Assembly: GCA_028868895.1 (NCBI GenBank)
Contig: JAGWTP010000041.1
Location: 1-32,665 of the forward strand
Direction: 5' to 3'
Source: Burkholderiales bacterium
GTDB taxonomy: Bacteria > Pseudomonadota > Gammaproteobacteria > Burkholderiales > Burkholderiaceae_C
DNA length: 32,665 bases
The first letter of the stretch is position 1. Each line of letters opens with the position of its first letter. The translations under genes were made by a program, and so were the position numbers. The notes under the pieces were generated by a model that saw only the letters and a list, made by a program, of their open reading frames with translations, made no database searches and had not been told where the DNA came from. Shown piece by piece: positions 27,767 through 32,665 of this stretch.

Positions 27767-27838
27767 TGCCAAGGCACCAAGTCGCATAGGGAAAGGGTCT
27801 GATCGTCTCGTCCTTTGCGTCTTGGTGCCTTTGTGGCA
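27767..27838. repeat. Imperfect inverted repeat between permease and livG genes
   Basis: TGCCA-AGGCACCAAG (27767-27781) pairs with CTTGGTGCCT-TTG-TGGCA (27821-27838): a 10-bp perfect core plus 5 bp beyond a 3-base bulge, with a 39-base loop. The right arm with its flank reads on the minus strand as short CAAAG/CCAAG-type units (CACAAAGGCACCAAGACGC), resembling dispersed intergenic repeats seen in many bacteria. Confidence 0.6.
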
Positions 27839-27856
27839 GATCTTCATGCATCCCGC

Positions 27857-29740
27857 TCAACCTTCCCGACGCCGATCGAAAAGCTGCCCGGCGAAGCCCG
27901 CGATGCCCTGCGGGAACACCAGCACCAGCAGCAGGATGATGGCGCCGAGCAGGGCGCGCCAGTACTCGGTGTTGCGTGCCACCGCGTCCTGCAGCCAGGT
28001 GTAGGTGACGGCACCCACCAGCGGCCCGGCCAGCGTTTGCACGCCGCCGAGCAGCACCATCACCAGGCCGTCGACCGAGCGGCCCACGCCCAGGCTGTCG
28101 GGCGAGATGCTGCCCTTGGAGAACGCGTACAGCGCGCCGGCCAGGCCCGCGAACAGCGCGGCGATCACGAACGCGGCCCACTGGACGCGTTTGACGTCGA
28201 TGCCGATCGCGTCGGCGCGCAGCGCCGAGTCGCGCCCGGCGCGCAGCGCATAGCCGAACGGCGCGTACAGCGCGCGCCGGATCAGCAGCACGCCGAGCAC
28301 CACGAAGGCGAGCGTGAGGTAGTAGTAGCGGCGCGTGTCGGCCAGCCACGGCGCCGGCCATACGCCGGTCAGGCCGTTGCTGCCGCCGGTGAGGTCGTCC
28401 CACTGGAACACGATCGACCAGACGATCTGCGCGAAGGCGAGCGTCAGCATCGCCAGGTACACGCCCGACAGGCGCACGCAGAACCAGCCGAACAGCAGTG
28501 CCGCGGCCGCCGCGACGAACGGCGCGACGACCAGCGCCAGCTCCATCGGCAGGCCAAGCGCGCGCACCGCCAGTGCGGCGCCGTAGGCACCCAGCCCGAA
28601 GTACGCGGCGTGGCCGAACGAGTGCAGGCCTCCCGGCCCGACGATGAAATGCAGGCTGGCGGCGAACAGCGCGGCGGTGAGCAGGTCGATCGCCAGCACG
28701 GTCAGGTAGGGCGAGCCGGCGGTGGCTACCGGCCAGGCCAGCAGCACGAGCAGCAGCACGGCAGCGGCGACCCGGTACAGCCCTTCGGCGCGGCGCAGCG
28801 GTGCCTCGACCGCCCCGGCGTGGCGCGTCAGCGCCTGCGGCCGGCCGAACAGCCCCCATGGCCGCGCCACCAGCACGACCGCCATCACGACGAACTCGAC
28901 CACCAGCGTGAGCTTGGAGAACGACAGGCTCAGGCCGGCCACATCGAGCGTGCCGATGCCGATGCACACCGCCTTGATCTCGGCGATCAGCAGCGCCGCC
29001 ACGTAGGCGCCCGGGATCGAGCCCATGCCACCGACGACGACGACGACGAAGGCATCGCCGATCGTCAGCAGGTCCAGCCCGAGGCTGGCCGGCTCGCGCG
29101 GCAGTTGCAGCGCGCCGCCCAGGCCCGCGAGCATCGTGCCGAGCGCGAACACGGCGGTGAACAGCCAGGCCTGGTTGACGCCGAGCGCGCCGAGCATCTC
29201 GCGGTCCTGGGTGGCGGCGCGCACCAGCGTGCCCCAGCGGGTGCGCCTGAGCAGCAGCCACAGCAGGCCGAGCACGAGCGGGCCGACGACGATCAGGAAC
29301 AGGTCGTAGGTCGGGAAGCGCCGCCCGAGGATCGTCACCGCGCCGGCGAGGCCCGGTGCGCGCGGGCCGAGCAGGTCTTCGGGGCCCCACAGCCACAGCG
29401 TCGCGTCCTGGATCACCAGCATCAGCGCGAACGTGGCGAGCAGTTGCAGCAGCTCGGGCGCGCGGTAGACGCGCCGCAGCAGCAGCACCTCGACCAGCGC
29501 CCCGACCGCACCGGCCGCGATCGCCGCGAGCAGCAGCGAGGGCCAGAACCATGCGCCGGCGCCGAGCCGGCTCACCAGCGTGTAGGCGATGTACACGCCC
29601 AGCATGTAGAACGAGCCGTGCGCGAAGTTGACGATGCGGGTCACGCCGAAGATCAGCGACAGGCCCGCGCCGACGAGAAACAGCGACGAGGCGCCGGCGA
29701 GGCCGTTGAGGAGCTGGACGACGAGGCCGGAGAGATCCAT
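27857..29740 (-). CDS. Fused LivH-LivM ABC permease
   Basis: This protein joins in one chain the two inner-membrane permeases that are usually separate in HAAT-family importers. The 627-residue product has a LivH half (about 1-300) with GVTRIVNFAHGSFYMLGVY at 32-50 and an EAA-like loop near 175-189, then a short linker (about 300-325), then a LivM half (about 326-620) with GLHSFGHAAYFGLGAYGA at 371-388 and an EAA-like loop near 501-516. About 16-18 membrane helices are predicted by eye. The ATG at 29740 was chosen because upstream codons (reading PSPQPSPQKGRG) come from a palindromic repeat. Confidence 0.92.
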   Translation of the reverse strand: MDLSGLVVQLLNGLAGASSLFLVGAGLSLIFGVTRIVNFAHGSFYMLGVYIAYTLVSRLGAGAWFWPSLLLAAIAAGAVGALVEVLLLRRVYRAPELLQLLATFALMLVIQDATLWLWGPEDLLGPRAPGLAGAVTILGRRFPTYDLFLIVVGPLVLGLLWLLLRRTRWGTLVRAATQDREMLGALGVNQAWLFTAVFALGTMLAGLGGALQLPREPASLGLDLLTIGDAFVVVVVGGMGSIPGAYVAALLIAEIKAVCIGIGTLDVAGLSLSFSKLTLVVEFVVMAVVLVARPWGLFGRPQALTRHAGAVEAPLRRAEGLYRVAAAVLLLVLLAWPVATAGSPYLTVLAIDLLTAALFAASLHFIVGPGGLHSFGHAAYFGLGAYGAALAVRALGLPMELALVVAPFVAAAAALLFGWFCVRLSGVYLAMLTLAFAQIVWSIVFQWDDLTGGSNGLTGVWPAPWLADTRRYYYLTLAFVVLGVLLIRRALYAPFGYALRAGRDSALRADAIGIDVKRVQWAAFVIAALFAGLAGALYAFSKGSISPDSLGVGRSVDGLVMVLLGGVQTLAGPLVGAVTYTWLQDAVARNTEYWRALLGAIILLLVLVFPQGIAGFAGQLFDRRREG

Positions 29741-29757
29741 GCGTTCAAGGTGTGGGC

Positions 29758-29850
29758 TCCCTCGCCCCTTTTGGGGAGAGGGTTGGGGTGAGGGGCCGGT
29801 GCGCTGCGCTGCCCTCACCCCCGCCCTCTCCCGAAGGGAGAGGGAGTAGG
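29758..29850. repeat. G/C-rich palindromic repeat, copy 1
   Basis: Arm GGGAGAGGGTTGGGGTGAGG (about 29774-29793) faces arm CCCTCACCCCCGCCCTCTCC (about 29812-29831); they pair almost fully across an 18-base loop. Each outer end has its own mini-hairpin (CCCCTTTTGGGG; CTCCCGAAGGGAG). The copy fills the gap between binding-protein and permease genes. Confidence 0.85.
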
Positions 29851-29855
29851 GTCGA

Positions 29856-31058
29856 TCAGCCCGCCGGCCGCAGCAGCTTCACCTGCGCGTCGCTCGGCTG
29901 AAACTTTGCGCCATCGAGGTAGCGGTAGTCGACCATCACGCCCTTGCCGTTCTCGTTCTTGGTCTTGCCGACGAACGCGCCCATCGTCGACTGGTGGTCC
30001 TGCGCGCGGTAGGTGATGGTGCCGAACGGCGTGCTCACCTGCAGGCCCTTGAACGCCTTGATCAGCTTCTCGGTGTCGGTGCTCCTGGCCTTGCGGATGC
30101 CCGCCGCGAGCGACTCGATCGCGCTGTAGCCGACCACCGAACCCAGGCGCGGGTAGTCCTTGTACTTCTCGTGGTACGCGAGGAAGAACGCCTTGTGCTC
30201 GGGCGTCTGGATGCCGTACCACGGGTAGCCGGTGACGACCCAGCCGTTGGGCGTCTCGTCCTTCAGCGGGTCGAGGTACTCGGGCTCGCCGGTCAGCAGG
30301 CTGACCACGTCGCGGCCCTGGAACAGGCCGCGGGTGTTGCCTTCGCGCACGAACTTGGCGAGGTCGGCGCCGAACAGCACGTTGAAGATCGCATCGGGCT
30401 TGGCGTCGGCGAGCGCCTGCACGACGCTGCCGGCATCGACCTTGCCGAGCGGCGTGGCCTGCTCGCCGACGAACTCGATGTCGGGCTGCGCCGCCTTCAT
30501 CAGCGCCTTGAACGTGGCCGCGGCCGACTGGCCGTATTCGTAGTTCGGGTACACCAGAGCCCAGCGCTTCTTGTGCATCTTGACCGCCTCGGGCACCAGC
30601 ATCGCCACCTGCATCCAGGTCGACGGGCGCAGCCGGAACGTGTAGTGGTTGCCGTCCTGCCAGACGATCTTGTCGGTGAGCGGCTCGGCGGCGAGGAAGA
30701 AGAACTTCTTCTGCTTCGCGAAGTCGGTCAGCGCCAGGCCGATGTTGGACAGGAAGCTGCCGGTGAGCACGTCGACCTTTTCGCGCGAGACCAGCTCCTC
30801 GGCGGCACGCACCGCGTCGCCGGGGTTGGCGTTGTCGTCGCGAGTGATCAGCTCGAGGCGTTTGCCGTTCACGCCACCGGCGGCGTTGATCTGCTCGACC
30901 GCCAGCTCCATGCCCTTCTTGTAGGGCTCGAGGAACGCGGGCTGCGCCTTGTAGCTGTTGATCTCGCCGATCTTGATCGTGCCTTCGGCACGCGCGGCGC
31001 TGGTGAACGACAGGGCCGCGGCGGTGGCCGCGAGCAACAGGGGTCGGCGTTGGATCAT
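29856..31058 (-). CDS. Periplasmic substrate-binding protein of HAAT-type ABC importer
   Basis: This protein captures the substrate in the periplasm and hands it to the fused permease. The 400-residue precursor has a signal peptide MIQRRPLLLAATAAAL with cleavage likely after ARA at residue 24, then a type I periplasmic-binding fold of the Peripla_BP_6 family (GEINSYKAQPAFLEPYKKG, AAGGVNGKRLELI, GSFLSNIGLALTDFA, VYPNYEYGQSAAATF). The ATG at 31058 has AAGGAG six bases upstream; a start at 31109 would put 17 unrelated residues before the signal peptide. The family covers amino acids, amides, urea and aromatic acids, so the ligand is open. Confidence 0.92.
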   Translation of the reverse strand: MIQRRPLLLAATAAALSFTSAARAEGTIKIGEINSYKAQPAFLEPYKKGMELAVEQINAAGGVNGKRLELITRDDNANPGDAVRAAEELVSREKVDVLTGSFLSNIGLALTDFAKQKKFFFLAAEPLTDKIVWQDGNHYTFRLRPSTWMQVAMLVPEAVKMHKKRWALVYPNYEYGQSAAATFKALMKAAQPDIEFVGEQATPLGKVDAGSVVQALADAKPDAIFNVLFGADLAKFVREGNTRGLFQGRDVVSLLTGEPEYLDPLKDETPNGWVVTGYPWYGIQTPEHKAFFLAYHEKYKDYPRLGSVVGYSAIESLAAGIRKARSTDTEKLIKAFKGLQVSTPFGTITYRAQDHQSTMGAFVGKTKNENGKGVMVDYRYLDGAKFQPSDAQVKLLRPAG

Positions 31059-31139
31059 CGAGAGCTCCTTGGAGGGGGACGAGACGTTGGATTGTGCGGG
31101 CGCGCACACACGCGGCGACTCGCGCCGGAACGACGCGGT

Positions 31140-31724
31140 TCAGCGCAGGCCATCGAGGCCCTGGATGTCTTGCACCTGCAAGCCGCCGATGCGCGGCAGC
31201 GGCCGGCCGCTGTCGGTGACGGCGACCGCGACGACGATCTCGCCCGCGCGCGGCGCATCGGCCACGCGCGCCTCGATCGCGTCGAAGTGGCTGCGCACGA
31301 AGGCGGCGTCCTTGTGGCCGAGCGGCACGTCGATCGCGGCGCCCAGGCCGCCGCGCTTCTTCGCCGAGGGCACCAGCGCGGCGCCCTTGTCCACGGCCTG
31401 GCGCAGCGTGGCGCCGAGCTTGGGGTGCAGGATCGCCGCGGCGTGTTCGAGCTCGCCGGCCTCGCCGACGATCGCCGCCTTGCCGTAGCTGTGCGCCTGG
31501 CCGGGCGCGATCCCCAGCGCCTGCACGCAGCGCGCGCCGAGCAGGCCGCCGAGCTCTTCGCCGATCGCGATCAGTTCGTCCAGGTTCGGCTCGAAGCGGC
31601 CGGCGTACGGGTTCTCGATCACCGCCATCGCGAGCGCGCGGCGCGTCGGCGGGTCGATCGCCTGGCCCATCTCGATGCGCGTCTCGTCCACCTGAACGAT
31701 GAGTTTTCTGATCTTGGCATTCAT
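31140..31724 (-). CDS. Amino acid synthesis (AA_synth, DUF1185) family protein, paralog 1
   Basis: PF06684 proteins have a variant of the Bacillus chorismate-mutase fold, and their reaction is not established. The 194-residue product has the family marks ENPYAGRF, HSYGKAAIVGEAGELEHAAA, LVPSAKK and DVPLGHKDAAFVRSHFDA. No signal peptide or membrane segment is seen. It lies 81 bases upstream of the binding-protein gene on the same strand. A longer paralog is encoded just upstream beyond a palindromic repeat. The His, Glu and Lys residues conserved between the two are good active-site candidates. Confidence 0.88.
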   Translation of the reverse strand: MNAKIRKLIVQVDETRIEMGQAIDPPTRRALAMAVIENPYAGRFEPNLDELIAIGEELGGLLGARCVQALGIAPGQAHSYGKAAIVGEAGELEHAAAILHPKLGATLRQAVDKGAALVPSAKKRGGLGAAIDVPLGHKDAAFVRSHFDAIEARVADAPRAGEIVVAVAVTDSGRPLPRIGGLQVQDIQGLDGLR

Positions 31725-31761
31725 GCGCGAGCTTTCAATCGGTCATCGACAAACGGGTTGG

Positions 31762-31865
31762 CCCCCTCTCCTTTTGGGAGAGGGTTGGGGTGAGGGTCTT
31801 CGAGGGGCGACGAGATCTGCGGGCGGCCCCTCACCCCAGCCCTCTCCCCAGAGGGGCGAGGGAGC
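31762..31865. repeat. G/C-rich palindromic repeat, copy 2
   Basis: Arm GGGAGAGGGTTGGGGTGAGG (about 31776-31795) faces CCCTCACCCCAGCCCTCTCC (about 31828-31847), with outer mini-hairpins CTCCTTTTGGGAG and CCCCAGAGGGG. It fills the gap between the two AA_synth genes and matches copy 1 almost base for base in the arms. Confidence 0.85.
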
Positions 31866-31900
31866 AAGACCAACTCCTCGGCGTTGCTCAATCGGTGCCC

Positions 31901-32572
31901 TCATCGCAGACCGTTCCACTGCGCGATGTCGGCCGCCTTCAGGCCGCCGACGCGGGCGTGCACGCGCGCGCCGGTGCTCATCGCGAGGATGAACACGATC
32001 TCGTCGGCGCGCGGCGCGCCGGGCACGCGCACCTCGATCGCATCGAAATGGCTGCGCACATAGCTGGCGTTGATGTGGGTCAGCGGCACGTCGAGCGCCG
32101 TGCCGGGGCCGCCGACCTTCTTGGTGGAGGGCACGATGGCCAATGCATTTCCGGTTTGGGCCGCGGGCTGGCCGGTCGCCGACGCCGCGCCGGCTGGCGC
32201 CGAGTCCTGGCCCGACGCATAGGAATTGCGGTCGCCCTTCCAGCCCAGCAACTCACGCATCGCATAGCCGCCCGGCACATGCCACAGCGCGCCGTGCTCG
32301 AGTTCGCCGGCCGCGCCGACGATCGCGCCCTTGCCGTAGCTTTCGATGCGCGCGGCCGGCACGTCCATCGCGGCGCGCAGCCGCTGCGCCATGTCGATGC
32401 CGAGCGGCTGCAGCGCGTCCATCAGCGGCACGATGTGCTCGACGTAGCGGCCCGCGTACGGGTTGGTCAGCACCGCGCAGATCGCGCCGCGGCGCAGCGG
32501 CACCGAGGCCACCGGGCCGAACTCGTGGTGGATGTCTTCGACCTGGGTGAAGACGCGGCGAATCTCGATCAC
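31901..32572 (-). CDS. Amino acid synthesis (AA_synth, DUF1185) family protein, paralog 2 with insertion
   Basis: This is a second PF06684 protein, 223 residues, sharing with its neighbour TNPYAGRY, ESYGKGAIVGAAGELEHGAL, IVPSTKK and DVPLTHINASYVRSHFDA. Between the GELEH and PSTKK motifs it has about 30 extra residues, including a low-complexity Ala/Gly/Gln stretch (SAPAGAASATGQPAAQTG). The start is GTG 32572: AAGGAG lies five bases upstream and VIEIRRVFTQVED matches the family N-terminus. The open frame extends to 32635, but that part runs into the repeat. The two paralogs may form a mixed oligomer, which is an inference. Confidence 0.87.
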   Translation of the reverse strand: MIEIRRVFTQVEDIHHEFGPVASVPLRRGAICAVLTNPYAGRYVEHIVPLMDALQPLGIDMAQRLRAAMDVPAARIESYGKGAIVGAAGELEHGALWHVPGGYAMRELLGWKGDRNSYASGQDSAPAGAASATGQPAAQTGNALAIVPSTKKVGGPGTALDVPLTHINASYVRSHFDAIEVRVPGAPRADEIVFILAMSTGARVHARVGGLKAADIAQWNGLR

Positions 32573-32625
32573 GGGCACTCCTTGCGAGGCGGGAACGGGT
32601 TGCGGCGGCCGTTCATGCCGGTGTT

Positions 32626-32665
32626 TCCCCCTCACCCCAACCCTCTGCCCCGAGTACAGGGGCGA
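32626..32665. repeat. G/C-rich palindromic repeat, copy 3 (cut by window edge)
   Basis: CCCTCACCCCAACCCTCTGC followed by CCCCGAGTACAGGGGCGA matches the CCCTCACCCC arm and outer mini-hairpin of copies 1 and 2. The partner arm would lie on one side of this stretch; none is seen to the left, and the copy runs to the right edge. It sits just upstream of AA_synth paralog 2. Confidence 0.7.

Noticed and set aside
29741-29818. N-terminal extension of the permease reading PSPQPSPQKGRG
   Set aside because: These codons come from the palindromic repeat. The same peptide type appears wherever this repeat is translated.
32573-32635. N-terminal extension of AA_synth paralog 2
   Set aside because: It runs into the third repeat copy, and GTG 32572 has a good AAGGAG site and the family N-terminus.
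29758-32665. CRISPR array from repeated G/C-rich units
   Set aside because: There are only three copies, separated by whole genes and with internal palindromes. There are no regular spacers or cas genes.

Overview
The window is very GC-rich and densely coded. It carries marker gene orders typical of Burkholderiales (Betaproteobacteria): gatCAB divergent from mreBCD-mrdA-rodA, and recA-recX followed by sucCD. Protein sequences fit the Leptothrix/Rubrivivax/Methylibium side of that order. That placement is an inference from protein and gene-order resemblance, not a database match. No tRNA, rRNA, insertion sequence, phage gene or CRISPR array was seen.

Layout. (1) 1-2688, minus: gatC-gatA-gatB (gatB cut by the left edge), the amidotransferase that makes Gln-tRNA(Gln)/Asn-tRNA(Asn). 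(2) 2689-2991: a divergent control region with a perfect DnaA box. (3) 2992-8830, plus: the rod-shape operon mreB, mreC, mreD, mrdA (PBP2), rodA, with a terminator-like hairpin after mreB and coupled junctions from mreD to rodA. (4) 8763-11114, minus: a two-component system (response regulator then histidine kinase) whose kinase tail overlaps the end of rodA. (5) 11196-12931, plus: recA (LexA-type box, TTG start) and recX. (6) 13264-15988, plus: a DUF2889 protein, then sucC-sucD, closed by three tandem hairpins.

(7) 16160-21983, plus: a compact signalling operon. It encodes a membrane-anchored Ser/Thr kinase, a PP2C phosphatase, an FHA protein, a CHASE2 adenylate cyclase and a metallo-beta-lactamase-fold class II cyclic-nucleotide phosphodiesterase whose start overlaps the cyclase stop. 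The set contains writer, eraser and reader of phosphothreonine together with maker and breaker of a cyclic nucleotide. It looks like a closed control loop and is the most interesting regulatory system in the window.

(8) 22019-32665, minus: what appears to be one catabolic/uptake cluster. In transcription order it has two DUF1185/AA_synth paralogs, a periplasmic binding protein, a fused LivH-LivM permease, LivG and LivF ATPases, a 2Fe-2S subunit, and a 1237-residue molybdenum hydroxylase fused through a mid-protein membrane segment to a three-haem cytochrome c (NicAB-like). Three copies of a G/C-rich palindromic repeat sit between its upstream genes. The substrate is unknown; import and hydroxylation of an N-heterocycle or related acid is the working hypothesis.
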